Below, one piece after another: positions 54,284 through 63,978 of a DNA stretch of 64,000 nucleotides (positions are counted from its first letter, which is position 1; every line of letters begins with the position of its first letter). Source of the DNA: an uncultured Nitrosomonadales bacterium. GTDB lineage: Bacteria > Pseudomonadota > Gammaproteobacteria > Burkholderiales > Gallionellaceae. The position numbers and the translations under genes are program-made. The DNA is taken from contig CAISHO010000010.1 in NCBI GenBank assembly GCA_903885165.1, positions 1 to 64,000 on the forward strand, read 5' to 3'. Below the pieces are notes generated by a model. That model was not told where the DNA came from and did not search any database. It worked only from the letters and a program-made list of their open reading frames with translations.

Positions 54284-55649
54284 CAGCACCTTCTGGATTT
54301 TTGATGCCCAGTCTCTCCATGCGATAGCGCATTGTGCGAAAGCTCAGTCCCAGCAGCTTGGCGGCAGCGGTGCGGTTGAAACGGGTTTGCTGCAGCGCGT
54401 TCTGTAAAGCCTCTTTTTCGACCATATCCAGATAGTCAGTCAAAGGATATTTTTCACGGATTTCATCGTTATCTGATGGCGTGTGAGAAATAGCGTGCAG
54501 ATGTAAATCATCGACTGCAATGATGTCGCTTGAACGCAGCGCCAGTGCGCGCTCAATGATGTTTTCAAGCTCACGAACATTGCCTGGAAAGTCATATCGT
54601 TGTAGTGCGTGAAGCACTTTATCTGAAAATTGTACGCTTGATCCGGCGCGTAAGCGTTCCAGTGTATGTAATGCAATTTCGGGAATATCCTCACTCATTT
54701 CACGTAAGGCGGGCATCTGGATAGGGATGACATTAAGACGGTAATAGAGATCCTGTCGGAACAGTCCCCGCTTGACGCAATCAGCCAGATCGTTATGCGT
54801 TGCGCTAATCACCCTGACATCGACTGGTTCTTCCCGGGTAGCACCTATTTTTCTAACCTGTTTTTCCTGTATGGCGCGTAACAGTTTTACTTGCATTAAC
54901 AGAGGTAAGTCCGCCACTTCATCGAGGAACAGCGTTCCACCATTTGCTGCCTGAAAAAATCCATCTCTATCCTTATCCGCCCCGGTAAACGCACCTTTTT
55001 TGTAGCCAAAGAATTCGCTTTCCATCAGGTTTTCAGGAATCGCGCCGCAGTTCACCGCAATAAAGGGTTGCTCGCGGCGGGCGCCACTTTGTACGATTAA
55101 TCTGGCTGCTAACTCTTTGCCGCTGCCCGATTCGCCGCTGATATGAACCGGCGCCTGGCTGCGCGCTACACGCTCGATCATATCGCGCACCTTTTTCATA
55201 GCCGGTGAATGTCCTAGCAAGTGCTTTTTATCGGATGAATGCGGAGTCGGTAAGCTTAGTGCTGATTTGACCAGGGTGCGCAGTTGCGCGAGGGAAAGTG
55301 GTTTTGCCAGATAATCGAATGCGCCCGCTTTCAATACCGTGATCGCATTTTCCATATTGCCATGCGCTGTGATCACCGCCACCGGTATGTCCAGTCGTTT
55401 GGAGGTGATGAATTTGATAATGTCGAGACCGTCGCCATCCGGCATGCGCATATCGGTCAGACATAAATCATAGTGCTGTGTGGCTAATTTAGCCAAAGCC
55501 TCCTTCACCCCGTTCGCCTTGTCGATGAACAGGCCCATTTTGAGCAGGGTGATTTCCAGTAATTCAAGAATGTCCGGTTCATCATCAACCAGCAGCACGG
55601 TCTTGGACGTTGTGCCGTGTTGCAAAGTACGTTTATTGTTCTCCGTCAT
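54270..55649 (-). CDS. pilR: Sigma54-dependent response regulator PilR
   Basis: 459 residues from the ATG at 55649. Receiver domain (about 15-130) with phospho-Asp in D-L-C-L-T-D-M-R-M-P-D. Sigma54 AAA+ domain follows, with GESGSGKELAA, the essential KKGAFTGAD loop and LFLDEVADLPL. A Fis-type helix-turn-helix is at the C-terminus (T-R-F-N-R-T-A-A-A-K-L-L-G). Activates pilin transcription with RpoN. The start overlaps the pilS stop by about 17 bases. Assigned as PilR because of PilS and type IV pilus context. Confidence 0.93.
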   Translation of the reverse strand: MTENNKRTLQHGTTSKTVLLVDDEPDILELLEITLLKMGLFIDKANGVKEALAKLATQHYDLCLTDMRMPDGDGLDIIKFITSKRLDIPVAVITAHGNMENAITVLKAGAFDYLAKPLSLAQLRTLVKSALSLPTPHSSDKKHLLGHSPAMKKVRDMIERVARSQAPVHISGESGSGKELAARLIVQSGARREQPFIAVNCGAIPENLMESEFFGYKKGAFTGADKDRDGFFQAANGGTLFLDEVADLPLLMQVKLLRAIQEKQVRKIGATREEPVDVRVISATHNDLADCVKRGLFRQDLYYRLNVIPIQMPALREMSEDIPEIALHTLERLRAGSSVQFSDKVLHALQRYDFPGNVRELENIIERALALRSSDIIAVDDLHLHAISHTPSDNDEIREKYPLTDYLDMVEKEALQNALQQTRFNRTAAAKLLGLSFRTMRYRMERLGIKNPEGADDAN

Positions 55650-57234
55650 GTTGATGGTGCTCTCCAAAGGTAATGCTGAAGCAGGCGCCGGGTTCTGCGG
55701 TTTCGTCAGGATGATATTCTAGGCGCGCACCATTTGCTTCACATAATTCGCGTGCAATGTATAAACCCAGACCGGTTCCCTGTTCGGCGGTGGTGAAAAA
55801 TGGCTCAAATAATTGGAGTTGATGTTTTGCTGTTATTCCTGGACCGTCGTCTTGCACTTCCAGGGTGACGCCACCGTTTTTTGTCCGTATGGTTAGCGTC
55901 AGGCTGTCAGTCTTGCGCTGACTGTAGTGCAGTGCATTGCTGCACAGGTTCCAGAGTACCTGATGTAAATGCCCACGGTCAAATGCAATCAGACAGTCCT
56001 GTTTTATATGCAAAGTGAGAATTCCGGGCGGCAGGCGCTCCGCCTGGTTGAACTCGTCGATAAAAACAGGTAACCAGGTCGCTAGGTCGATTTGTTCAGG
56101 CTGCGCCCTGTCGCGCCGGTTTAATTGCATGACGTCCTGAACAATCCGGTTGATGCGGAGGGTATTGTCTTGTATTAATTGTAGTAACCGAAGTTGTCTG
56201 GCGTCAATGCCTTCCTCTTGCAACAGTTCAGTCGCGTAACTGATGACGGACAAGGGGTTGCGTACCTCGTGAGCCAAATTCGCCGTGAGTCTCCCTAATG
56301 CGGCCAGTTTGATTTGTTGCGCCCCGGCTTGTATGCGTTTCATATCTTCCAGAAAAATCACCACCCCTTGCGTCGTGTCGCGTTCGATCGGGACAAAGTG
56401 TAATCGGGCTTGCAAGCCCCCATCCAGTTGCAGCGTGTCGCGCACGTTGAGTGCGTTGGATTGCCAGCGGGCATATTGCTCATGCAATAGTGGAAAGTGG
56501 TCAGCCAGTTTTCGATTAGTGGCATCAGAATTGCGCAGCAGGCGACATGCGCCCGGATTCATCTGTAGGATGGTTTCTTGTTCATCCAACACCAACACGC
56601 CGTCCTGCATGTCGCGCATCACCAAGCGATTGGCTTCTGCCATGCCGATTAAATCACGTCCTCTGCGTTGCGCAAGTTTTTGATTATAAAGTGCAAATTG
56701 TGCTAGTTTGTGCGCTAAACCCGCTACGGCGAAGTAGGACAGACAGAGCAGGGCAACTTGTACATAGAGCGTGACCGGTGCATCGTCGTGCAGTACGGCA
56801 AAAGTGTGCTCCAGCAGCGCTGCGATGCTGGCTAGGGCGGCGAAAAACAGGGTTATCTTACCGCGACTGACGATTCCGGCTACCGCTAGTGAAATCATCA
56901 GCAACAAGCCTACGCTGCTCTGTATCCCACCGCATGAGTGGGCTAATACGGTCAGTGCGATAATATCGCTGCCGATTTGTCCGGAGAGTTGCCATGCAAA
57001 GCCGCGCCAGCGCAGTCTTAAAGGAATGAAGGACAGGATGACTAAAGCCGCGTAGACGAAGCCCGTCACCAGGAATAACTGGCCCTTCGTTGCGCCGAAC
57101 AGGGCGCCGGCATCAAATACTAGGGCGATGAAGACGATAAAACAGACCAGCGCCAGTCGATAGAGATTGAAATAATTCAGTGAGCGCCAGAAGTCGGCGG
57201 GAATGATATCTTCGGTGGCAGGTTGTGCATTCAA
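55633..57234 (-). CDS. pilS: Sensor histidine kinase PilS
   Basis: 533 residues. Six membrane helices (about 25-190), then a PAS domain (about 215-310, DMQDGVLVLDEQETILQMNP), HisKA with phospho-His in NLAHEVRNPL, N-box NALHYSQ and G-box G-T-G-L-G-L-Y-I. Detects pilin levels in the inner membrane in studied species and phosphorylates PilR. The membrane topology and the PAS match the PilS family. Preceded 12 bases away by a PP0621-like gene. Confidence 0.93.
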   Translation of the reverse strand: MNAQPATEDIIPADFWRSLNYFNLYRLALVCFIVFIALVFDAGALFGATKGQLFLVTGFVYAALVILSFIPLRLRWRGFAWQLSGQIGSDIIALTVLAHSCGGIQSSVGLLLMISLAVAGIVSRGKITLFFAALASIAALLEHTFAVLHDDAPVTLYVQVALLCLSYFAVAGLAHKLAQFALYNQKLAQRRGRDLIGMAEANRLVMRDMQDGVLVLDEQETILQMNPGACRLLRNSDATNRKLADHFPLLHEQYARWQSNALNVRDTLQLDGGLQARLHFVPIERDTTQGVVIFLEDMKRIQAGAQQIKLAALGRLTANLAHEVRNPLSVISYATELLQEEGIDARQLRLLQLIQDNTLRINRIVQDVMQLNRRDRAQPEQIDLATWLPVFIDEFNQAERLPPGILTLHIKQDCLIAFDRGHLHQVLWNLCSNALHYSQRKTDSLTLTIRTKNGGVTLEVQDDGPGITAKHQLQLFEPFFTTAEQGTGLGLYIARELCEANGARLEYHPDETAEPGACFSITFGEHHQHDGEQ

Positions 57235-57246
57235 AACGCAATAAAA

Positions 57247-57459
57247 CTATTTCTGATAGCTGTCACGGTGGGCTTTGCTGCAAAAAACACGCTCACCGTC
57301 ACGGAGGCTCTCACCGGCAGGCAGGTGGACGCCGCACTGCAAACATTTCACCATGCTTTCGGTTACATCCTGCTTTTTTTCAGGAATCTTTCGGCTGTAA
57401 GATTTAATCAACAGGTAAACCAGCGCGGCGATGGCAATCAGAAATATCAAGCGACTCAT
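57247..57459 (-). CDS. PP0621-family small membrane-anchored zinc-ribbon protein
   Basis: 70 residues. One membrane helix (4-20), then K-C-L-Q-C-G-V-H-L-P...V-F-C-S-K-A-H, a four-ligand C-x2-C...C-x3-H zinc site. This fits the PP0621 family, a widespread small protein often found just upstream of pilS. Cotranscribed with pilS (12-base gap). Role unknown; it may bind PilS or the assembly machinery. Confidence 0.88.
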   Translation of the reverse strand: MSRLIFLIAIAALVYLLIKSYSRKIPEKKQDVTESMVKCLQCGVHLPAGESLRDGERVFCSKAHRDSYQK

Positions 57460-57506
57460 ATAAACTCCGTTGCGGTAATCCTGTTGAGATGAGCTGCCAT
57501 CACCGC

Positions 57507-58475
57507 CTAGTACTGCCGTGTGGCAGCAAAATGTGCCAACTCAACCAGGCATGTTTTGTATTTTGAGTCAGGCAGGTCTGCAATCGCCAGACAGGCAAAT
57601 TCAACTTCGCGCATGGCTTGCTGTCGGGTAAATTCCAGCGCACCGGTTGCGTGAATGATCTGCAACACGTCTGTAAATTTCTCCACATCGCCCTGTTCAA
57701 TTGCGCCTCTGACCACCGTAGCCTGTTCCGGCGTACCGTGCTGCATGGCATAAATCAGTGGTAGCGTAGGCTTACCTTCTGCCAAGTCATCTCCCAAATG
57801 CTTGCCTGTTTCCTGCTCGTTCGCAGAGTAGTCTAGTACATCGTCGATGAGTTGAAACGCGGTTCCCAAGTGCATGCCGTATTTGGCTGCGGCTTCCTCT
57901 TCTTCCGGGGAGGATTTTGCAATAATTGCACCCAGACGCATGGCCGCTTCAAACAGTTTGGCGGTCTTGTAGTGGATAACGCGCATATAGTTTTCAGCGT
58001 CGACATCCGCGTCGTTGCAGTTAAGCAATTGCAGTACTTCGCCTTCGGCGATTACATTAGTGGCATCCGAGAGCGTTTGCATCACGCGCATTTCGCCGAC
58101 TTCAACCATCATCTGGAAGGCGCGCGAATACAGGAAATCGCCGACTAGGATGCTGGCGGCGTTGCCGAACAGGGCATTGGCGGTTTCACGACCACGGCGT
58201 AAACCGGATTCATCCACGACATCATCGTGCAACAGGGTGGCGGTATGAATGAATTCGACCACCGCTGCCAGATCGTGATGAGCTGTTCCCTGATAGGAAA
58301 AAGCGTGTGCGGACAAGACGACCAGCGCGGGACGCAGGCGTTTGCCGCCGCTGCTGACGATGTATTCCGCCACCTGATTGACGAGCACCACTTCGGAGTA
58401 CAGTCGCGTGCGAATTACCCGATCGACAGCAGCCATATCGACTGCGAGCAATTGATTGAAGTTATTTAAAAACAC
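57507..58475 (-). CDS. ispB: Octaprenyl diphosphate synthase IspB
   Basis: 322 residues. Long-chain trans-prenyl transferase making the ubiquinone side chain. First aspartate-rich motif LLHDDVVDESGLRRG (D-D-x2-D), second is LIDDVLDYSA. The extended N-terminus, VDRVIRTRLYSEVVLVNQVA, and GGKRLRPALVVLSA are typical of IspB. Ala/Tyr positions before the first motif allow long products. It has its own gene unit, about 50 bases before the PP0621-like gene; the two might be joined. Confidence 0.94.
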   Translation of the reverse strand: MFLNNFNQLLAVDMAAVDRVIRTRLYSEVVLVNQVAEYIVSSGGKRLRPALVVLSAHAFSYQGTAHHDLAAVVEFIHTATLLHDDVVDESGLRRGRETANALFGNAASILVGDFLYSRAFQMMVEVGEMRVMQTLSDATNVIAEGEVLQLLNCNDADVDAENYMRVIHYKTAKLFEAAMRLGAIIAKSSPEEEEAAAKYGMHLGTAFQLIDDVLDYSANEQETGKHLGDDLAEGKPTLPLIYAMQHGTPEQATVVRGAIEQGDVEKFTDVLQIIHATGALEFTRQQAMREVEFACLAIADLPDSKYKTCLVELAHFAATRQY

Positions 58476-58602
58476 TTTCCGTCCTAATAGTTGCGCTGCG
58501 AACTTCTGAATGGTGGCTAATTATTATGCACACTCTTTTTGAATGTAACATTGTCTCATAGAAGTGTGCTTTGCCGCACGCATCAAGCTTGCGCGAAGCT
58601 GA

Positions 58603-59883
58603 CTAAGTGAGTGTTTCGGGGTGATATTTCTTCTCGCCACGCCATAAATACCCTCCGATCAGGATGCCGACGGTACTTAGCAGCACGACATAGTGTGCGG
58701 GGGCCATCGCATCGAGAGGCAGAAACAGACTCACCAGCACCGGTGTCAGGCCACCGAAAATGGCATAGGCGACGTTGTAGGAGAAGGATAAACCGGAAAA
58801 ACGCACCGCAGGCGGGAATGCCCGGACGGCGGTGCTTGGAATGACGCCGATGACGCCTACGAAAAACCCGCACAGCGCATAAAGCTCATTGATGGATTCG
58901 GGTGAGGTGGCCATGCGACTGTAGAGCAGCATCGACGTGAAGCCCAGCATGGCGCAGCCTGCCATCATGACCCGCCCCGCGCCGAAGCGATCCGACAGCG
59001 CGCCGAATACGATACAACCCGCGCTTAAAAACAGCGTGGCAATACTATTGGCGTGCAAGGCGACACCGACCGGAATCGCATAGAGTTTTTGCAGCAGGGG
59101 CGGGGTCATCAAGATCATGACGATGATGGCCGCCGACAGCAGCCAGGTCATCAGCATGGTGAGCAAAATCGCCGGGCGGTGTTCTCTGATCACCGTTTTG
59201 AGCGGCAGTTCATCGGCGAGCGCTTGTCTTGCCTGCATCTCCTTGAATACCGGGGTTTCATGCAGATACTGACGTAACCACACCGACAACAAGCCGAACA
59301 GGCCACCCAGGATAAACGGAATACGCCATCCTTCGCTGAGCAACTCTGCCGGGGTGTAATGTTTGTTGATCGCTGTGGCGACCAGTGAGCCCAGCAAGAT
59401 TCCGCCGGTCAATCCTGCGGTGAGGGTGCCACAGGCAAAACCGGTGTGGCGAGAGGTTACATGTTCCGAGACGAACACCCATGCCCCGGGTACTTCGCCG
59501 CCGATCGCGGCACCCTGCATCACGCGCAGCGCCAGCAGCAAAATGGGTGCCCAGATGCCGATTATGGCATAAGTGGGCAACAGTCCGATCGCCAGAGTGG
59601 GTAAGGACATGAGTAAAATACTCAGCATAAACATACGCTTGCGACCTAGCAAGTCGCCGAAGTGCGCCATGATGATGCCGCCTAGGGGACGTGCCAGATA
59701 GCCTGCTGCAAAGATGCCGAAAGTTTGCAGTTGTCTTAGCCAGTCCGGCATATCCGCCGGGAAAAATAATTTACCGATCACCATCGCGAAGAACACGAAG
59801 ATGATGAAATCGTAGAATTCCAGTGCGCCGCCTAAGGCGGACAGGGCCAGAGTTTTGTAATCGCTGCGTTTGAGTCCGGACAT
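58603..59883 (-). CDS. Major facilitator (metabolite:proton symporter, ProP/ShiA-like)
   Basis: 426 residues with 12 membrane helices. MHS subfamily signatures: G-A-L-E-F-Y-D-F-I-I-F-V-F near the N-terminus, then RPLGGIIMAHFGDLLGRKRM with the D-x-x-G-R-K loop, and a second R-F-G-A-G-R loop in the middle. Such proteins take up dicarboxylates, osmolytes or other organic acids with protons; the substrate is undetermined. Located between ispB and spoT, same strand, but with separate gaps, probably monocistronic. Confidence 0.9.
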   Translation of the reverse strand: MSGLKRSDYKTLALSALGGALEFYDFIIFVFFAMVIGKLFFPADMPDWLRQLQTFGIFAAGYLARPLGGIIMAHFGDLLGRKRMFMLSILLMSLPTLAIGLLPTYAIIGIWAPILLLALRVMQGAAIGGEVPGAWVFVSEHVTSRHTGFACGTLTAGLTGGILLGSLVATAINKHYTPAELLSEGWRIPFILGGLFGLLSVWLRQYLHETPVFKEMQARQALADELPLKTVIREHRPAILLTMLMTWLLSAAIIVMILMTPPLLQKLYAIPVGVALHANSIATLFLSAGCIVFGALSDRFGAGRVMMAGCAMLGFTSMLLYSRMATSPESINELYALCGFFVGVIGVIPSTAVRAFPPAVRFSGLSFSYNVAYAIFGGLTPVLVSLFLPLDAMAPAHYVVLLSTVGILIGGYLWRGEKKYHPETLT

Positions 59884-59951
59884 GTCTAGGATGATTTTAG
59901 GTTGGACTACAGACGCTTGCGCGATAAGTGTCTCAGTTATTTTATAGGTGA

Positions 59952-62120
59952 TTAATCCGGTGTCGCGATGTTTAAGGGCCTGGGGTGTGATCGGTGTTCG
60001 ATAAACTTCTCTTGCGCCTTAACCCGGAAGATACGGACCACTTCAGGGATTTTACGCAGGTTGCGCATGATGCTGGCTAGATGCATGCGGTTGTTAACTT
60101 CCAGCGTGAAATGCAGCGCGGTGTACTCCCCTTCGTTGGCGAAGTTGATGTCTTCAATGTTAGAGTCAGCCTCGGAAATCACGCTGGCGACTTTGGCCAA
60201 CACGCCGCGCTGATTGGCGACCAGGAGTTTGATGCTGACCGGGAATGTGCGGGTGATATTTTTGTCCCACTCGACATCGAGCCATTGCCCACTATTGCTC
60301 CGGCCTTTGCGCAAGGACGGGCAATCGTGCGTGTGTACCACCAATCCCTGGCCGCTCTTGATGACGCCGATGATCGGGTCGCCTAGGATAGGATGGCAAC
60401 AGGTCGCAAACTGCACGGCCATGCCTTCTGTGCCCAGAATGGTAATCACCGGGTTGCTCATCGGCTCGCCGGTGAGGGTTTCGCTGCCGCAGGCCAGTTG
60501 CCTTGCAACGACCATGTTAAGGCGTCGCCCCAGTCCAATATCGGCCAGAATTTCCTGGCGCGTTTTAATCCCGGTATCCTTGAGCAATTTGTTCCAGCAG
60601 GCGTCCTTGATGTCCGTCGGTTTGATGCCCAGTGAGTGCAGTGCTTGACCCAGCAGGCGTTCGCCCAGTTCTACTGATTCACCCGATTGCATGGTTTTCA
60701 GGAAGTGCCGAATGTGGCTGCGTGCCTTACTGGTGGTGACATAGGCGAGCCAGGCGGGATTGGGCTTGGCATGTGCTGCGGTGATGATTTCCACGCGATC
60801 GCCGTTGCGCAGCTCGGTGCGTAAAGGCACCAGTTCATGGTTGAGTTTGACGGCAATACAACGATTGCCGATATCTGTGTGTACGCTGTAGGCAAAATCC
60901 ACTGCCGTCGCGCCGCGTGGCAGCGAGAGTATCTTCCCCTTGGGCGTAAATACATAGACAGCGTCGGGGAACAGATCTACTTTTAGATGTTCCATAAATT
61001 CGGCGGAGTTTTTGCTCTCGCTTAAACTTTCCAAGAGTTCCTGTAACCACTGGTGGGTCTTCTTGTGCAGTTCGTTGATCGACGAATGTCCGCTCTTGTA
61101 CAGCCAGTGTGAGGCGACGCCGGCATCGGCAATTTTGTGCATCTCACGGGTGCGGATCTGGATTTCGATCGGCGTGCCGTAGGGACCGAACAAGGTCGTG
61201 TGCAGCGACTGGTAACCATTCATTTTCGGAATGGCGATGTAGTCCTTGAATTTGCCCGGTATCGGTTTATACAACCCATGCAAAGCGCCTATCGACAGAT
61301 AGCAGGCAGGGGGGTCTTCCACCAGCACGCGAAAACCGTAGATATCCAGTACTTCTGAAAAAGCCAGCGATTTGCTCTGCATTTTCTTATAGATGCTGTA
61401 GATGTTTTTTTCGCGCCCCGACACTTCGGCTGCGATATTCTGGCTGGCCAGTTTCTGGCGGATGGCATCCAGTATCTTGCCAACGACCTCGCGGCGATTG
61501 CCTCGCGCTACCTTGAGGGCCTTGGCCAGCACAGCATAGCGATTCGGATATATATTTTTAAAGCTAAGATCTTGTAATTCCTGATATATTTCATTCAGTC
61601 CCAGGCGATTTGCGATCGGCACGTAAATTTCCATGGTCTCGCGGGCGATGCGTTCACATTTGTCCGGTCGCATAGAGTCCAGCGTGCGCATATTGTGCAA
61701 TCTGTCCGCCAGTTTGATGAGAATGACGCGTACATCGCGGGCCATGGCCAGCAACATCTTGCGAAAGTTCTCGGCCTGTGCGTCCTCGCGCGTCTCGAAC
61801 TGAATTTTTTCCAGCTTGCTCAAACCGTCGACCAGTTCGGCGACCGGTTTGCCAAACTTCTCGGCGATCTGTTCTGTGGTGATTTCGGTGTCTTCAACCA
61901 CGTCATGCAGCAGGGCTGCAATAATGGATTGGGTGTCTAGTCGTAGCGGCGTAAGGATACGCGCCACTGCAATCGGGTGGGTGACATAAGGGTCGCCGGA
62001 TTGGCGGGTTTGCCCCTGATGGGCGGCGCTGCTGTATTCAAGTGCTACGCGGACGTGTTCGACATCCTGCGGTTTCAGGTAGCCTGAAACTTCTTCGATC
62101 AGCAACTCTGAATCAGTCAT
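59952..62120 (-). CDS. spoT: Bifunctional (p)ppGpp synthase/hydrolase SpoT
   Basis: 722 residues from the ATG at 62120 (a GTG two codons upstream is possible). HD hydrolase domain (about 45-145) retains H-D-V-V-E-D-T, so hydrolysis is active. The synthetase domain (about 235-345) has Y-R-V/F-R-V-L-V-E-D and G-Y-Q-S-L-H-T. TGS (about 385-450), a helical region and a C-terminal ACT domain (about 645-715) follow. The intact HD motif and location upstream of nothing else favour SpoT/Rel over RelA. Gene order spoT-rpoZ-gmk is standard. Confidence 0.96.
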   Translation of the reverse strand: MTDSELLIEEVSGYLKPQDVEHVRVALEYSSAAHQGQTRQSGDPYVTHPIAVARILTPLRLDTQSIIAALLHDVVEDTEITTEQIAEKFGKPVAELVDGLSKLEKIQFETREDAQAENFRKMLLAMARDVRVILIKLADRLHNMRTLDSMRPDKCERIARETMEIYVPIANRLGLNEIYQELQDLSFKNIYPNRYAVLAKALKVARGNRREVVGKILDAIRQKLASQNIAAEVSGREKNIYSIYKKMQSKSLAFSEVLDIYGFRVLVEDPPACYLSIGALHGLYKPIPGKFKDYIAIPKMNGYQSLHTTLFGPYGTPIEIQIRTREMHKIADAGVASHWLYKSGHSSINELHKKTHQWLQELLESLSESKNSAEFMEHLKVDLFPDAVYVFTPKGKILSLPRGATAVDFAYSVHTDIGNRCIAVKLNHELVPLRTELRNGDRVEIITAAHAKPNPAWLAYVTTSKARSHIRHFLKTMQSGESVELGERLLGQALHSLGIKPTDIKDACWNKLLKDTGIKTRQEILADIGLGRRLNMVVARQLACGSETLTGEPMSNPVITILGTEGMAVQFATCCHPILGDPIIGVIKSGQGLVVHTHDCPSLRKGRSNSGQWLDVEWDKNITRTFPVSIKLLVANQRGVLAKVASVISEADSNIEDINFANEGEYTALHFTLEVNNRMHLASIMRNLRKIPEVVRIFRVKAQEKFIEHRSHPRPLNIATPD

Positions 62121-62151
62121 CGCCACGTGCGGTCAGGGGAAAAGGCCGGGG

Positions 62152-62358
62152 TTAAGCCTGGCCGCGATTGAGAATTTCGATGCCGACTTTGCCTTTGCTG
62201 ATTTCGCGTAAGGCAACAACCGTCGGTTTGTCGCGGCTATCAGAGACCAAATGCGATGCGCCGTTGGCAATCTGGCGAGCGCGGTAAGCGGCAGCCAAGG
62301 TCAGGTCGAAGCGATTCGGGATATGAACTAAACATTCTTCTACGGTAATGCGTGCCAT
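62152..62358 (-). CDS. rpoZ: RNA polymerase omega subunit
   Basis: 68 residues: [20 protein letters not shown], then [12 protein letters not shown], and [12 protein letters not shown]. Omega promotes RNA polymerase assembly and helps form a ppGpp site. Between gmk and spoT, spaced by 3 and about 31 bases, as in most proteobacteria. Confidence 0.97.
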   Translation of the reverse strand: MARITVEECLVHIPNRFDLTLAAAYRARQIANGASHLVSDSRDKPTVVALREISKGKVGIEILNRGQA

Positions 62359-62361
62359 GAT

Positions 62362-62979
62362 TTACTCCGGGTTTTGTAATTGGTTAATTAGCTGTTGATG
62401 CCGAGCTAGTTGTTTGTTGCTGCGATGTCTGGCGGCGGTCACGACTGCGTTGAGTTGCTGTAGTGCCTCATTCAAATCATCGTTGATAATAACATAATCG
62501 AATTCGGCGACGTGCGCGACATCGTCACGAACCGCCGCCATACGGCGCGCGATGATTTCGCTGCTATCTTTACCGCGCCCTGTTAGCCGTTGTTCAAGTG
62601 CCTCAAGCGAGGGCGGTAGAATGAAGATGCTGATGCATTCGGGGAAGACTCTTCGAACCTGGGCTGCGCCCTGCCAGTCGATTTCCAGCAAAATGTCACG
62701 GTCTTTGGCATTTTCCTGACTGATCCATGTTTGCGAGGTGCCGTAATAATTGCCGTAAACTTCTGCGCTTTCCAAAAATTCTCCGGCAGTCGCCATGGCT
62801 TCAAACCGTTCGCGGCTGATAAAATGATAGGCTACGCCATCTATTTCTCCCTCGCGCGGAGATCTGGTGGTGTAGGAGACCGACAGGTCGATCTGCGGGT
62901 TGACCTTCAGTAAGGCATGCACCAGGCTGGTTTTGCCGGCCCCTGACGGTGCGCTGACGATGAATAAGCTTCCTGACAT
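62362..62979 (-). CDS. gmk: Guanylate kinase
   Basis: 205 residues from the ATG at 62979, which has GGGAG five bases upstream (a TTG at 62991 would add four residues). Phosphorylates GMP to GDP. P-loop SAPSGAGKTSLV, the GMP-binding S-Y-T-T-R-S-P-R-E-G-E, and LLEIDWQGAAQVR are canonical. Ends 3 bases before rpoZ, so the two are cotranscribed. Confidence 0.97.
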   Translation of the reverse strand: MSGSLFIVSAPSGAGKTSLVHALLKVNPQIDLSVSYTTRSPREGEIDGVAYHFISRERFEAMATAGEFLESAEVYGNYYGTSQTWISQENAKDRDILLEIDWQGAAQVRRVFPECISIFILPPSLEALEQRLTGRGKDSSEIIARRMAAVRDDVAHVAEFDYVIINDDLNEALQQLNAVVTAARHRSNKQLARHQQLINQLQNPE

Positions 62980-63038
62980 AAAAACTCCCAACGATATTGG
63001 TACGGGATGATATCCCGTAATATTTTGATTAATAATGG

Positions 63039-63902
63039 TTATTCAAGGTTTTGGATTTGTTCGCGCATTTGCTCGATGAGGATTTTCATTTCCATCGCGG
63101 TGCGCGACACTTCTGCATCCACCGACTTTGAACCCAAGGTGTTGGCTTCACGGTTTAATTCCTGCATCAGAAAATCGAGTCGTTTACCGACAGCGCCGCC
63201 CTGTTTGAGGATACGGTGCATTTCGGTGAGGTGGCTGGACAGACGTGATAATTCTTCATCTACATCGATCTTGCTGGCAAACAGGGTGATTTCCTGACGA
63301 ATGCGTTCGTCCTCCGCGTTTTGCATCGCGTCCCTCAGGCGATTGATCAAGCGCGTCTCGTAGGCGGCGATCGCGGCCGGAACGTGTGGCATCACATCAA
63401 GACGCAGCGCTTCTATTTTTTCCAGGCGAACCATTAAAAATTCGCGGAGTTTCTCCCCTTCACGGGCGCGGGAGGCGGAAAATTCCTTTAAGGCGGTTTG
63501 CATCAGACCGGTCAGTGTCGCGCGCATCTCATCGGCGGACGCAGTGGGCGTTTCCAGCATGCCGTTCCAGCGCAGTACATCGACGACACTCAAACAGGCG
63601 GCGTCGGGCATGGCGGCTTGCACCTCGGTATTCCAGGCGGCGAGTTGTTTGAGCAGGTTGAGGTTGAGTGTCGTCCCGCCCAATAAGTCACGCGCAGCAT
63701 AATTGATCCGGCATTCGACTTTGCCGCGTTGCAGTTGCGCGCTGATCAACTCGCGCAAGCCTCCTTCGAAGCAGCGCAACTCTTCGGGCATGCGCAACTG
63801 GATGTCTAAATAACGGTGATTGACCGCGCGTAGTTCCAATGACAGGGATCCTGCGGCAAAATCTGCGCTGGTATTGGCGTAGCCGGTCATGCTTAAAATC
63901 AT
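63039..63902 (-). CDS. yicC: YicC-family endoribonuclease-like protein
   Basis: 287 residues. Starts MILSMTGYANTSAD, followed by the family core L-E-L-R-A-V-N-H-R-Y-L-D, then RGKVECRINY. The C-terminal segment F-L-M-Q-E-L-N-R-E-A-N-T-L-G-S-K is the YicC signature. YicC acts in RNA turnover or stress responses. Upstream of gmk by 59 bases, the common neighbour order. Confidence 0.94.
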   Translation of the reverse strand: MILSMTGYANTSADFAAGSLSLELRAVNHRYLDIQLRMPEELRCFEGGLRELISAQLQRGKVECRINYAARDLLGGTTLNLNLLKQLAAWNTEVQAAMPDAACLSVVDVLRWNGMLETPTASADEMRATLTGLMQTALKEFSASRAREGEKLREFLMVRLEKIEALRLDVMPHVPAAIAAYETRLINRLRDAMQNAEDERIRQEITLFASKIDVDEELSRLSSHLTEMHRILKQGGAVGKRLDFLMQELNREANTLGSKSVDAEVSRTAMEMKILIEQMREQIQNLE

Positions 63903-63978
63903 GGTGTAGAGGTCCGATGCGAGAAATCGTTAATAAATAGCTGTCCGTCAGGGGCGCATTATATTACGATTGCAGACT